A stretch of 64,000 nucleotides of DNA from CAZGCA01 sp964524145 (GTDB taxonomy: Bacteria > Hydrogenedentota > CAZGCA01). This document shows, piece by piece, positions 29,252 to 39,305 of this stretch. Within the stretch, counting starts at the first letter, position 1, and the number at the start of each line of letters is the position of its first letter. The stretch spans positions 1 through 64,000 of the forward strand of contig CAZGCA010000012.1 in the NCBI GenBank assembly GCA_964524145.1, read 5' to 3'. Under the pieces are notes generated by a model. It was given only the letters and a program-made list of their open reading frames with translations. It was not told the DNA's origin and searched no databases. Position numbers and translations under genes: made by a program.

Positions 29252-32200
29252 CTACACCTGCTCCGATACGTCCATCCCGAGCGCGGTGTTGATCACGAGC
29301 TGCACGTCGACGGCGTTGCAGAGTGTGTCAACATTTAGATCAGAAAAGGAAGCTGGATAGGGGATGTCAATCCGGAGCGCGCTGTTGATTACCAGCTGCA
29401 CGTCGAGCGCGTTCACTGTACCGTCGCAGTTGACGTCCCTTGGCACCCCGCTATGTTCAGGATGGTCGTTAGGGATGAGAGGGTTTGTGCCGGTATCAAT
29501 CTCAACGTTGTCCCAGAACTCGTCGCCATCGGTGTCGCGCAAGGTCGGGTTGGTACCGTAGTCATTGACCTCGTTGCCATCACGGAGAGCGTCGCCGTCG
29601 GTGTCGGCGTTGAGCGGGTTGGTGCCGTAGTCGTTGATCTCGTTGCCATCACGGAGAGCGTCGTGGTCGGTGTCATTGTTATTGGGCAACGTACCCAGTT
29701 CGTATTCTTCAATATTGGTCAATGAGTCTGAATCGATGTCGGCGCTAGCGTCGTTGATCGTCGGAGCGCAATCGTACCACCCTTCCCAACCATCGGGCAT
29801 ACCATCGTCGTCGCTGTCGGTGTTGTCCGGTTCTGTCCCGTAAAAGTTGACCTCATGCCCGTCCTCAAGGCCGTCGTTGTCGCTGTCGATATCAATTGGG
29901 TCCGTCCCTCGGTTGACTTCATCTCCATCCTCGAGACCATCATCATCACTGTCGGAGTCACGCGGGTCTGTGCCGTGCGTGTTTACCTCGTCGCCATCGT
30001 CCAGCAAGTCGTCATCGGTGTCCCGATCTCCCGGATCGGTATGAAGATCATATTCCTCCAGGTTGGTCAGCCCGTCCGCATCGGCGTCCTCCGACGCGTC
30101 ATCCAGTCCGTGCTCTTTTTCCCACGCGTCGAGCATACCGTCCTCATCCATATCTGCTGATACCATTACTTCAATCGACTTCGATGCCGTTCCACCTTCA
30201 CTGTCATGCAGCACCAGGTCAATAGAGTGACTGCCCTCTATGTCATCTACAGGTGTGATTGTCAACTCGTCAGTAGCTTGGTCAATTGCAGCGTCGAATA
30301 GCGAGGTATCGAAGGCACTCACCGACCACACAAGATCTGTGTCGGCATCCTCCACGTCATGTTCGTATTCACTCAGATCGTAGATCCGGGCGACGCTTGT
30401 CTCTACAGAAAGGGGGTCCGGTATCGGCGGGTTTATCCATGGCTCGTCGTTAACAGATTCTACCGTCAACTCCAGTTCCGTGCTATCCCACAATCCTCCC
30501 GGGTCGGTGCATGTGAATGCTATTGTCTCTCCACCGTGCCAATTGCTCGCAGGGCTGAGTGTCACTGCGTGAGTTGAGGGATGGATCTGTACCGCAACCT
30601 CTATCGCACCGGAATGTGTCCAGCTCAACTCAGCATCGGGGTTGTCTGCATCCGAAACATAATCATCAAGGTCTATGCTCGTATCCCTGCCGTCCTCATC
30701 GAATTCCACCGGATTGATTGGCTGACAGACCGGGGGTTGTTTCACACGCTCAAGCCGAAAGTCTGCTTCAGCTACCTTTCCCGCGGGTACTTCGGCTTCT
30801 CCCGTACGACTGTGGTAGCCTTGTGCCGAAGCCTCGACCACATGTGTGCCTTTGGCCAAGTTCGAGACAACGTATTTCCCTTGACTGTCTGACCTTCCGA
30901 TTCCGGGGCCTGGCGTTGCCGTGATTGTCGCACCAACAATGACGGTACCAGAGAATGAATCGGACACCCTGCCCACAATAGAACCCTGCGCGTCTCCATT
31001 CAGGAAATCCGTTGTGAACATGCGAACGGCATTGTTTGCCGGAGTTGCACCAAACTGATCCACAGGGATGACCCGCCAGTAGTATGTCTGCAGATCTTCG
31101 ATGCCGTCCGCGACGGTCGTCACTGCCACGGTCTCCAGGAGTCCTCCCTTGACAATCGTGCCTTCCTCCGGAAACTCGCTGTCCTCGGACACCTCGAGAC
31201 GATACGTAAACATGTTGCCCTCCGGGTCGGAAGTCTCCTCCCAGGCAAATACCGGCATGCTACCCATCAATGCATCATTGTCCGGGTACACCAGCGTCAC
31301 GGGCAATGGTGCCTGATTGCCCTCTTGCGCTTGGTAGATAGTTGTCAGCAAGTATGAACTGGTCTCCCCAGTATGTGGATCCGTGATGTAGTAGAAGACC
31401 TTGTAGGTGCCGGGCACGCCGAAATCGACTTCTTGAGACAGGTCAAACACGGTCCACCCAAACGTGCCAGTGTCGAGATCGGAGATGGCCGCATTGTATG
31501 AAATACGCGGCATCTCCACTACCTCTTGAGAGTCAGGGTTGGACGGGTCGACGACCGTTGAACCCAGGTAACTCGGCGTTTTCACTTCAACCCACGCTAC
31601 ATAGTCCCCTGCCAGGTGGTCCCTATCAGCACGCGCTTCCAGGACGTCAATAATTTCGTCGGGACCTATCACCGTGGGCGTCGCGTACAGCCAGCCTACA
31701 GACCGGCCTGCATTGGATCCAAACCCGAGCACCAGTTGTTCCGCACGCTCCCCTGGGTCGTCGAGCAGTGGATGCTGCAATCGATCTGACTCACCGATGT
31801 TGCTCCGCTCCGCGGTGTATTCCCCCACCTTCTCAGCAGCAAGTTCGAACGAGCGTTTGAGCGTCCTGCCCCTGCTTGCATTCCGGAAGAGCTCTGTGAT
31901 AAACACTTCGCCGTCGCGAATGTCGTCGTCCGGGTCAACCACACCGCGGTGGGACACCTCCTCGGGGCCGCAGCTCGTTACTACCATGCGCTCCTGGTCG
32001 GAAAGGGACGGAATGAATGTACCGGCGTGGCAGGCTCCATAGATAAACACCATCTCTTCTTCGGCAGCTTCGGGGTTTGTCTGATGCAGTCCCGTGCGCA
32101 ACGCCGCAAAGTAGCCTGCTACATCGTCGGGCGTGATGTAACGGTCCTTATCCTGGGTCGAATAGATGTGGAACACCTCTTCGCTGCCGTGGTCGAGAAA

Positions 32201-34972
32201 GACGACATAGAGCGGCGCGGGAATCTCGCTCATTCTGGCCAGAGCCCACTCCTCAATGGCGTACTGGACGTTGTCCTGTGTTGCCGCACGGTCAATCTCA
32301 ATGCCAGCACCGACCTCTTCACCGGGCAATACGTCACGGATATAGTATATGTCTTCGTGGGCAAACCCACGATCCCGCAGTATGCTATAGACATAGTCCG
32401 CGGTCTTGGCGTGCTCGGGATGCCCCTCTGCATCATAGTCGTACCTGCCGAGGACAATGATGGCGTAGCCCGCGCCATCTCTGACAATCAGGCGAACCGC
32501 GTCATCGTCCTCATAGGCGGGCGAAGTAGCTCGTTCGAAATCGTCGTCCTCATCAAAGTTCGCCTGGAACTTCCAAGTGCCCGCATTGCTGAAATCCATG
32601 CCGGAGTTGAGAATGTCGAACGTGGCAACGCCCACCTCGGCACCCGTGGGCATTGTTTCGACTGCAGTCGTGGCCTGGAGCGCTTCACTCGGGGTCGCGG
32701 TATGCCCGTCCGGATCCCTCCAGTACAGCTCGATTGTCCTTCCTTCCAGCAGATGTCTCAGCTCGCTGGGAATCGGCGCCATGAGCGTCGCCGTCGCTGT
32801 GAGCTCGTCGATTCCTCCTAGGCCGGCGGGTACCGAGGACGCCGATAACTCCAACGTAAGCGTAGGTGTTGCCTTGGCTACGGTAAACGCAACTGGCTCG
32901 CTGGTGGCTTCTGCGTAAGTCTCATCGCCGCCCCAAGACGCTATCACTTCCCAAGGGTCTCTGCCTTCCGACGCTTCCGCAGGATAGAACTTCCGCTCGT
33001 AACTGTTATCAAGGTAGGTAACCTGGGCGCCCTCGGGAAAGTTCAAGAGAACCTGACCGGAAGGCAGTGTACAAGTAAATGCAGCACGGCCTCCCGCGAC
33101 CGGCGCTGGCTCGATCACACCAGTGAGGGTCACAGGCCGGCCCAGTGTGACCGTCTCAGGTGTAACTGTCAGCGATATCGACGATGCCTGGGAACCGCTG
33201 CTACCGACGAGACACTCGTTGGAGACGGCCGGCGTACCGTCACCCTCACCGTCATGGGGCGTGACCGTGCAGAACCACACGTCTCCAACCGAGGTCGAAC
33301 TGCTCTCTACCAGACTGGCGAGTTCCTTGTGAAACGCAGAACCGAACTCGTTGAAGTCATTTACGCCTTCGTACTTGACCCACCACTGGAAAGTGTAGGA
33401 GACCGGGTCGCCGTCGGCGTCTGGGCTCCGTGTGGTGACCTGGCACACAAGGTTGGCCCCGGCGCCCGGTTGCTCCGGGAAAGACAGGGCCGGCGCCTCG
33501 GGCGTTGAGTTGACAATTGCGGTCCAATCCGACGCAGCACTGGAATACAGGATGCCGTTCCAACAGCGCACTGTACAGGTCCAGGTCTCATGCTTGCGCG
33601 TTAATGACCCATCGAGTCTGTCTGTCAGATTCTGTTTCGGCCCGTGGGCGATGGTCTCCGCACCATTAGACCAGATGTACTCGTACTGAGCAGTGCGCCC
33701 CTCGCCAACATCGCTTTCAGACGTAACCCTGCACATGATATCATCGGTCGTCTTGGGGCTGTCTCCCGTGGAGTCCGGCGTCACATCCACGACCGGCGGC
33801 GGAGGCTTGTCGGACTCTTGTGGATTCGTTCCGTTGGTGTACTCCTGAGCATTAGTGAGGCCGTCCCCGTCCGGATCCATATCGGCATTGTCTTCCAACG
33901 GATCGAGTCCATTGGCGATCTCCCACCCGTCAGGCATTCCATCACCATCAGTGTCAGTCTCTATCCCCACCACTACTTCCCCGTCAGCCGTCTCGATAAT
34001 GAGGTCATTCAGCTCCGCGCTCTCAAGGTGCAGCGGCGAACTCTGACCCGCGGTCGCCGAACTGCTTATCCTGAAGTGAAGTACCGCCAGACTCCCTGAT
34101 CCTGCAAGGGCGCTTGCGCCGGACGACGCGGCCAGGACGCGATCCTCCCCCACATTGACGGTGGGAACTGTCCAGCCAGAGGTGAGCGTTCCATTCGATA
34201 CACCCAAACACTCCAAAATGCTGCCATCGAATCCTAGGTCAAAGAAGTAGGAGAAGACGTTCGATGCGTCTTCCAGCATGATGGGCACATCAATCTCCGC
34301 ACCTGGACTGCCAGTCGTGGTTGCCGGGACCTGCATTACACTGGTCTGTTGTGTTGATGGGCGTTGGAGTTTGGAGCGAGGTTTGGCACCGCTGTCAGGC
34401 CCATAATCGTCACAGTTCAGGTCGGCCGGAAAACAGTCCAGCAACCTTACCTTCTTCTGAAGGATAATACTCGCATCGTAGGAACTGAGGGTTCCATTGC
34501 CGCTCACGTCAGCAGCCTGCGGAAATTCAGGACTCATAATCGATTCATCGATCGGGAATCTATCAATCAATCCAATTACCCACTGTAGTATCAGCGAGGC
34601 GTCATAGGCACCTGTATTACCCTCCCCGCTCAGTTCGCCCCACAGGCTACTCATCTCTCCAGGAATAAGCTGGAAGTCTACCGCGGCGACGCTTCCCGAC
34701 CTGACAAATGTGGTCCGGGTATTACTTTGATATCCGGAAGCAGAAACCTGTATCGTGTAGGTGCCTGGAAACACATCCGGGAATACGTATGCTCCATGGC
34801 TTGAGGATGTGACGTTTATCGACCCCGGTGTGAGTGTGATCGTTGCCCCGACAATAGGCTCGCCTGTTACCGAATCAGTCACCGACCCAATTACCGCGCC
34901 TGGATTCACAGGCGCAAATGCGCTCGGACATAGCGCAAGGGCGATTACTAAGAAGAGCACGCCTCGCTTCAT
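29252..34972 (-). CDS. Giant secreted cohesin / caspase-like (C13-type) / dockerin protein B
   Basis: 1,906 aa from ATG 34972 (GGGGAG 9 nt upstream; it opens the signal peptide). In order: signal peptide; carboxypeptidase-regulatory-like module (about 25-105); an internal pair of dockerin-like loops (SGEGNTGAYDASLILQ and DVSGNGTLSSYDASIILQ, about 110-190); a cohesin-like domain (about 205-335); TSP3 repeats; Ig/Fn modules; a caspase-like domain with His928 (FLDHGS) and Cys981 (YGACHAG); a second regulatory-like module (about 1328-1410); a cadherin/Ig-like stretch; a long TSP3 array (about 1605-1840); and a terminal dockerin ending in the same MDVSEQV as protein A. Cohesin and dockerin in one chain suggest self-assembly or scaffold function. 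Confidence 0.83.
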   Translation of the reverse strand: MKRGVLFLVIALALCPSAFAPVNPGAVIGSVTDSVTGEPIVGATITLTPGSINVTSSSHGAYVFPDVFPGTYTIQVSASGYQSNTRTTFVRSGSVAAVDFQLIPGEMSSLWGELSGEGNTGAYDASLILQWVIGLIDRFPIDESIMSPEFPQAADVSGNGTLSSYDASIILQKKVRLLDCFPADLNCDDYGPDSGAKPRSKLQRPSTQQTSVMQVPATTTGSPGAEIDVPIMLEDASNVFSYFFDLGFDGSILECLGVSNGTLTSGWTVPTVNVGEDRVLAASSGASALAGSGSLAVLHFRISSSATAGQSSPLHLESAELNDLIIETADGEVVVGIETDTDGDGMPDGWEIANGLDPLEDNADMDPDGDGLTNAQEYTNGTNPQESDKPPPPVVDVTPDSTGDSPKTTDDIMCRVTSESDVGEGRTAQYEYIWSNGAETIAHGPKQNLTDRLDGSLTRKHETWTCTVRCWNGILYSSAASDWTAIVNSTPEAPALSFPEQPGAGANLVCQVTTRSPDADGDPVSYTFQWWVKYEGVNDFNEFGSAFHKELASLVESSSTSVGDVWFCTVTPHDGEGDGTPAVSNECLVGSSGSQASSISLTVTPETVTLGRPVTLTGVIEPAPVAGGRAAFTCTLPSGQVLLNFPEGAQVTYLDNSYERKFYPAEASEGRDPWEVIASWGGDETYAEATSEPVAFTVAKATPTLTLELSASSVPAGLGGIDELTATATLMAPIPSELRHLLEGRTIELYWRDPDGHTATPSEALQATTAVETMPTGAEVGVATFDILNSGMDFSNAGTWKFQANFDEDDDFERATSPAYEDDDAVRLIVRDGAGYAIIVLGRYDYDAEGHPEHAKTADYVYSILRDRGFAHEDIYYIRDVLPGEEVGAGIEIDRAATQDNVQYAIEEWALARMSEIPAPLYVVFLDHGSEEVFHIYSTQDKDRYITPDDVAGYFAALRTGLHQTNPEAAEEEMVFIYGACHAGTFIPSLSDQERMVVTSCGPEEVSHRGVVDPDDDIRDGEVFITELFRNASRGRTLKRSFELAAEKVGEYTAERSNIGESDRLQHPLLDDPGERAEQLVLGFGSNAGRSVGWLYATPTVIGPDEIIDVLEARADRDHLAGDYVAWVEVKTPSYLGSTVVDPSNPDSQEVVEMPRISYNAAISDLDTGTFGWTVFDLSQEVDFGVPGTYKVFYYITDPHTGETSSYLLTTIYQAQEGNQAPLPVTLVYPDNDALMGSMPVFAWEETSDPEGNMFTYRLEVSEDSEFPEEGTIVKGGLLETVAVTTVADGIEDLQTYYWRVIPVDQFGATPANNAVRMFTTDFLNGDAQGSIVGRVSDSFSGTVIVGATITATPGPGIGRSDSQGKYVVSNLAKGTHVVEASAQGYHSRTGEAEVPAGKVAEADFRLERVKQPPVCQPINPVEFDEDGRDTSIDLDDYVSDADNPDAELSWTHSGAIEVAVQIHPSTHAVTLSPASNWHGGETIAFTCTDPGGLWDSTELELTVESVNDEPWINPPIPDPLSVETSVARIYDLSEYEHDVEDADTDLVWSVSAFDTSLFDAAIDQATDELTITPVDDIEGSHSIDLVLHDSEGGTASKSIEVMVSADMDEDGMLDAWEKEHGLDDASEDADADGLTNLEEYDLHTDPGDRDTDDDLLDDGDEVNTHGTDPRDSDSDDDGLEDGDEVNRGTDPIDIDSDNDGLEDGHEVNFYGTEPDNTDSDDDGMPDGWEGWYDCAPTINDASADIDSDSLTNIEEYELGTLPNNNDTDHDALRDGNEINDYGTNPLNADTDGDALRDGNEVNDYGTNPTLRDTDGDEFWDNVEIDTGTNPLIPNDHPEHSGVPRDVNCDGTVNALDVQLVINSALRIDIPYPASFSDLNVDTLCNAVDVQLVINTALGMDVSEQV

Positions 34973-35037
34973 TAAGCCTAACTCCCCACTCCAAACATCC
35001 ACAGTCCCGACTTTCTCCTAGAGACGACTCTCCCGCG

Positions 35038-35066
35038 ATGATAGCACGGAAAACCCCCTCCGTCAA
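35038..35066 (-). promoter_or_regulatory. Promoter of giant protein B gene (TTGACG-N17-TATCAT)
   Basis: On the minus strand TTGACG (35066-35061), 17 nt including a G-run, TATCAT (35043-35038), about 65 nt before the ATG. Identical hexamers and spacing to the two related promoters. Confidence 0.6.
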
Positions 35067-35229
35067 GCCGAAACTCGGTCGAGTGACGAAGAGTCTTGGC
35101 AACACTTTGCGCTGTCTTCCTGGTGGGGAAAGCGTTTCCTGCTGGAAATGGCGCGACAGGTGCGATTGCCGCGTGCGCACCGGCTCCAAGTGACGACGCA
35201 TTCGGGGAATCGGAATCGGTCCGCTCCGG

Positions 35230-37422
35230 TTAGAGAATCTCTTTGTGATACTTCGTCCACAGGCGACGCACGACCTCGACGGCGTCGCCCTCTGGTTGGT
35301 CTGGAAACGGGTCGCTCTTGTGCGTCCACTGTTCTTCCCAGGTCCGTAGTTCCTGCTCGAACGATTCCGCGTCAAACGGTTCCCCGTCGGCAAGCGAGCG
35401 GTCCAGATCATCGAGGAACATCTCCCAACGAGGCAGATAGAAGCTCTTTGTCAAGCCCGACCACTGCTTCCGTGCGTAGTCGTGCAGCACGCTGTCGCGC
35501 GGGCCCCACAACGTGATCTGGTTCCGGGCGTTCCATTCATAGAGCCGTTCTTCCTCGCCGCTTGTCGGCCAGCGGTTTGCGTCGGCAAGCCACCGGCCGA
35601 GCAGGAACTCCTCCCGTGTGGCGAGCAGCTCGTCCATGTCGCGCAGCAATCCGAGAAACCGTTCGCCTGCGGATGCCAGACTCTCCCGATCCTTCTTCTT
35701 GTACGCGGTCACGATATCGCGGTACAGGTACCGGGCGCGGTTGTCCAGAACCTGCCGCGCGACGTTGACCAGGTCGTACCGGTAGGTGTCGGCATCTCCC
35801 AGCTCGCGGGCGCACCCCAACAAGAACTGCCACGCGCGGGCCAGTTCGGTGGGCTCGTACGGTTTTCCGGCCCGCATTCGTGAGGCGGGAATCGACAAGG
35901 TCGGCCGAGAACAGATGACCGAGTTTGTTCGCCCGGGCACACGGTACGCGGTCTCGAGCAGCCGTTGCCACGCCCGGTCGGCGTTCCGGCTGGTTCCTCC
36001 GTAGCGGCGATGAGCATACTCAGAGATCCACTGGCCGAGGTCGGGCTGTTCCGGGGACCAGATCATCTCGCCCAACAAATCATACACGACCGGATTGTAG
36101 CCGAGCCCCTCCATAAGGAACCCCACTCCGGACAGTTTCCCGCGCTGCGGACTGGTGACGGCATTGGAAAGTCCTTCGGAGATTTGTGGGAGACCGCCGT
36201 GGAGGCTGACCACGTTGCCAAAATCCTGGATGATGCACCACAGCCAGGGTTTGCCGTAGAATGCTTCCGTCTGTTTCCACACAGGACTCGTCTCGCACAT
36301 CAGGTCAAGGAGGATCATACGGTCGTCCGGGACGGCACCGAGCAGCGCTTTCCCCTGAGGAGGCTGCCAGAACCTTGGGTTGTTGACGAATATCCAGCCT
36401 TGCATCACCCAGGTCGCCTCGGGGTCGCCCGCTTTCATGGCGTTGTAGACTGCGCCGCCCATGTTCGAGAGAAACGCTGGATCGTTGCTCGGCGGCGACA
36501 TCTCGATAAACGTGTCCGACGCGTAGAGATGGTCCGTGCCGTACAGCCGCGTTTGCTCCTCGACGAAGGCCTTGCCGACGCGCTCGAACAGCGGGTCGAG
36601 CGGGTCGAGGAAGACCGTGCCCGGAAATCCGCACCAGCTCGGGAGCTGCTGGAACTTCGCTTCGGGAAACTTCTCTTTCAGTGCAGGCGGGACATGGCCG
36701 GTAAACCCCTGTAGCACCGGGGTCATGCCAAGCTCGCGTTCCCGGGCGAGGATCTTCTTCTCGAGCTCGACGTGCTGATCGATCCAACCCTGCGGCAGCG
36801 GTCCTCCCCACCCGTCCATGCAACCCATCCAACCGAACGGCAGGTACGCGGGACCGACGAAGAACGTGCCGATCTCGTCTTCGGTCAACCCCAGTGTGCG
36901 GTACACCGCTTGCCAGACCGCTTCCTGGCCGGTGACCGCCAACGGCATGTTGATGCCGTGGAGCGCCATCCAGTCGATGAGCCGCTCCCACTGAGGCCAA
37001 TCCCACCAGGCCATCGAGTAGCTGAAAGCGCAGTAGTTGAAACAGTACCGGTACCTGAACGGGCTCACGATGCGGACGTTCTCGCCGACCGGCGGCAGCG
37101 GATCGGCAAGGTCCAGCTGGTTGCCGCACAGCGACACGGTCGCGTTGCAGTACCGTCTCAGATACCAGTTGAGAGCGGAGGAAATGGCGACCCCGCTCGA
37201 TCCGCGCAAGATTATCTTGCCCCCTTCTGCGGTTTCGATCTCGAAGACGTCCCGGCCATTGTCTTTGGGGATCGACACAAGCTCGAACAGGTCCGCCTTG
37301 TCGGGGATCAGTCTCTGCAACACGCCCCGGGCCGCGTCTTCCGGTTCCAACACCCCGGCAAACGCTCCGCTGCTCAGGGCAAACACCGATAGCAGCACCG
37401 TCACCCTTACGCGTCTGGACAT
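35230..37422 (-). CDS. Alpha-N-acetylglucosaminidase (GH89, NAGLU family)
   Basis: 730 aa with a signal peptide (VTVLLSVFALSSGAFA). It has the three-part NAGLU layout: small N-terminal domain, TIM barrel (about 120-460) and helical C-terminal domain. Family signatures include YCFNYCAFSYSMAWWDWPQWER, LPSWCGFPGTVFLDP and MQGWIF. The two candidate catalytic glutamates are Glu307 (FIEMSPPS) and Glu438 (FLMEGLGYNP), 131 apart; human NAGLU has 316 and 446. It would remove terminal alpha-linked GlcNAc from glycosaminoglycans or glycoproteins in the periplasm or outside the cell. I start at ATG 37422, since the in-frame extension upstream would bury the signal peptide. Its last codons recur as a remnant at 28848-28920. 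Confidence 0.9.
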   Translation of the reverse strand: MSRRVRVTVLLSVFALSSGAFAGVLEPEDAARGVLQRLIPDKADLFELVSIPKDNGRDVFEIETAEGGKIILRGSSGVAISSALNWYLRRYCNATVSLCGNQLDLADPLPPVGENVRIVSPFRYRYCFNYCAFSYSMAWWDWPQWERLIDWMALHGINMPLAVTGQEAVWQAVYRTLGLTEDEIGTFFVGPAYLPFGWMGCMDGWGGPLPQGWIDQHVELEKKILARERELGMTPVLQGFTGHVPPALKEKFPEAKFQQLPSWCGFPGTVFLDPLDPLFERVGKAFVEEQTRLYGTDHLYASDTFIEMSPPSNDPAFLSNMGGAVYNAMKAGDPEATWVMQGWIFVNNPRFWQPPQGKALLGAVPDDRMILLDLMCETSPVWKQTEAFYGKPWLWCIIQDFGNVVSLHGGLPQISEGLSNAVTSPQRGKLSGVGFLMEGLGYNPVVYDLLGEMIWSPEQPDLGQWISEYAHRRYGGTSRNADRAWQRLLETAYRVPGRTNSVICSRPTLSIPASRMRAGKPYEPTELARAWQFLLGCARELGDADTYRYDLVNVARQVLDNRARYLYRDIVTAYKKKDRESLASAGERFLGLLRDMDELLATREEFLLGRWLADANRWPTSGEEERLYEWNARNQITLWGPRDSVLHDYARKQWSGLTKSFYLPRWEMFLDDLDRSLADGEPFDAESFEQELRTWEEQWTHKSDPFPDQPEGDAVEVVRRLWTKYHKEIL

Positions 37423-37545
37423 TCCTCTGCTCCGTGCTCGAAAGTGTGATGCGTTATGGTAGCCGAAAACTCCCACTGATGTGCTCGATATATCGCTCGA
37501 AACACGGCTCAAGGCCAACATCCCTACAACGCTTGATGCGGAAGC

Positions 37546-38661
37546 TCAATACGTGCAGTCACTGATCGCGTCGCCGAAAATCTTCAGTTTCTCGGGCGGC
37601 GTCTCGAAGAAGTGGTCGGCCATCGAACAGATATACCCGCCGTTGTAGCCGACTTTCTCGAACAGCTCGAACACCTTGTCGCGGATCTGCTGTTCTGTAC
37701 CGCCGGTGAGGACGCTGAACTGATCCACGCCCCCGATCAATGCGACGCGGTCGCCGACTTTCTCCTTAAACTCCCACGGTTCCTGGTTGCCCCCAATGCT
37801 GGGCGGAGCGAGCGTCTCCGAAACATCACAGCCGTTGGCCACGATCATCTCCTCGATCGCAAGCGTACCGCCGCAGGTGTGGTACGTGACCTTGAATCCC
37901 AGGCCGTGAAGGGCGTCGTGCAGCTTGCGATCGTAGGGCAGGCAGAACTCCTCGTGAATAGCCGGCGAGATGAGCGTCGAAGACGAGGCGCCGCCGCCCG
38001 TTTCGATCAGGTCGAACTTCGCTCCGTTGAGAGACTCGACAAACTGGAGCTTCTTCTCCAGCAGGGTTTTCAGAAGCTCGTGTACCCAATCGGGTTTATC
38101 GATACAGGCAAGTATAAGATCGTTGACATCCACCAGACAGCATGCGTGCTGCCAGCACCCTGCCTGGTCACCCCACACAAACCCGCGCAGGATACCGCGG
38201 TCACCAATCTCGTCGTAGACCGCGCTTACCTGAGTCAGATCGATCTCAGATACCGGCATGTATTTGTCGATCAGTGCGATATCATCATCATGCCTCACCA
38301 TGTATTCGGTGAACCACGTGGTCATGCGGTTACCCGCCGTCTTGTAGGTTAACCTCCCTTCAGGCGTCCGGACGGTGTGGTGGTTGATTCGGTTGTCCGG
38401 GTCGTCGCTGACGATCTCGACTTCGTCGACCCACTGTGGTGTGTTTAGCACCGTTAAATCGGCGTCAGGCAACCAGAACTGGCCCATGTCCTCGAAATAC
38501 TGGATCTGGGCGTCCAGACCGAATCTTGCGAACGCTTCCAGCTCGCTGATGCTTCCCATATACTTGTCAAGATGGTATGGCTGCCACTGGTGAACCGATG
38601 CGGGCAGACGGTCTGGTTTACCCCCATCCAACGCACAAAGCATACGTTCCTTGCTTGTCAT
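37546..38661 (-). CDS. URO-D superfamily protein, probable corrinoid-dependent methyltransferase type
   Basis: 371 aa of the uroporphyrinogen decarboxylase fold. A His-x-Cys pair (His261, Cys263 in YHTCGG) and a distant Cys345 (YICSMADH) match the zinc site of MtaA/MtbA-type methylcobalamin methyltransferases, not haem-pathway HemE. Such proteins are numerous in PVC bacteria beside carbohydrate genes and their substrates are mostly unknown. ATG 38661 is chosen for GGGAG eight bases ahead; an earlier in-frame ATG (38676) has none. No corrinoid protein gene is adjacent. Confidence 0.78.
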   Translation of the reverse strand: MTSKERMLCALDGGKPDRLPASVHQWQPYHLDKYMGSISELEAFARFGLDAQIQYFEDMGQFWLPDADLTVLNTPQWVDEVEIVSDDPDNRINHHTVRTPEGRLTYKTAGNRMTTWFTEYMVRHDDDIALIDKYMPVSEIDLTQVSAVYDEIGDRGILRGFVWGDQAGCWQHACCLVDVNDLILACIDKPDWVHELLKTLLEKKLQFVESLNGAKFDLIETGGGASSSTLISPAIHEEFCLPYDRKLHDALHGLGFKVTYHTCGGTLAIEEMIVANGCDVSETLAPPSIGGNQEPWEFKEKVGDRVALIGGVDQFSVLTGGTEQQIRDKVFELFEKVGYNGGYICSMADHFFETPPEKLKIFGDAISDCTY

Positions 38662-38693
38662 GGCATGAACTCCCACATGTTACTACGTTCTAC

Positions 38694-38716
38694 CCGGGCT
38701 TCTGACGCGTGCCCGG
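38694..38716. other. GC-rich stem-loop between the ATPase operon and the URO-D gene
   Basis: CCGGGC (38694-38699) pairs with GCCCGG (38711-38716) around an 11-nt loop. It lies downstream of the EIIA gene on the minus strand. There is no T-run, so a terminator role is only possible. Confidence 0.3.
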
Positions 38717-38810
38717 TTATGACAGGCGTCTTACCTTAACGGGCGACGGTGCCGCCACTCAGAGGGCACGTGTCATCGAGGCCGACAGAGCAAGCCGTGA
38801 GCCGTTCTGC

Positions 38811-39275
38811 TCAGGAGGAGCCTTCGCCGAGTTCCTCGAGAATTGAAACGAGCTCTTCGGATGACGTGGCGGATTTGAGCCGTGCTATTTTCTCCTTATC
38901 TTTTCCGATAAAAGCCACTGCCGTGAGCGCTTTGAGGTACGTCGTCGATTCACCGTGCGGGGCAACAATGAGGAAGATCAAATGGCAGGGCTTCCCATCG
39001 ACCGAGTCGAAATCTATACCATCCTTTGAAACACCCAGAGCGGCGACAAGCTCGCTTACGCCATCCGTTCTCGCATGCGGTATGGCAATCCCGTTTGCGA
39101 CACCGGTGCTGGCCTGTTTCTCTCTATCGATGACGGCAGAGTATATGGCCTCCCTGTCGGCGGTTATTCCGCTGTCCATTATGAGGTCGATCAGATCCTC
39201 AATCACTGTCCATTTGTCGACATCCGAGATATCGAGTTTGATCGTTTGCTTTGATAGTACCCTCTCCAAGAGCAT
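38811..39275 (-). CDS. PTS EIIA domain protein (fructose/nitrogen-regulatory type)
   Basis: 154 aa. The PTS_EIIA type 2 fold is recognised by NGIAIPHART with the phosphorylatable His67, preceded by REKQASTGVANG. Stand-alone EIIA proteins such as PtsN act as regulators. No EI, HPr or membrane EII gene is nearby, so a regulatory role is more likely than sugar transport. ATG 39275 has GGAGG nine bases upstream. It is the last gene of the A/V-type ATPase unit, 30 nt after the universal stress protein gene. Confidence 0.85.
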   Translation of the reverse strand: MLLERVLSKQTIKLDISDVDKWTVIEDLIDLIMDSGITADREAIYSAVIDREKQASTGVANGIAIPHARTDGVSELVAALGVSKDGIDFDSVDGKPCHLIFLIVAPHGESTTYLKALTAVAFIGKDKEKIARLKSATSSEELVSILEELGEGSS

Positions 39276-39305
39276 CACCAACAACCTCCGCTATCTGATC
39301 CCAGG

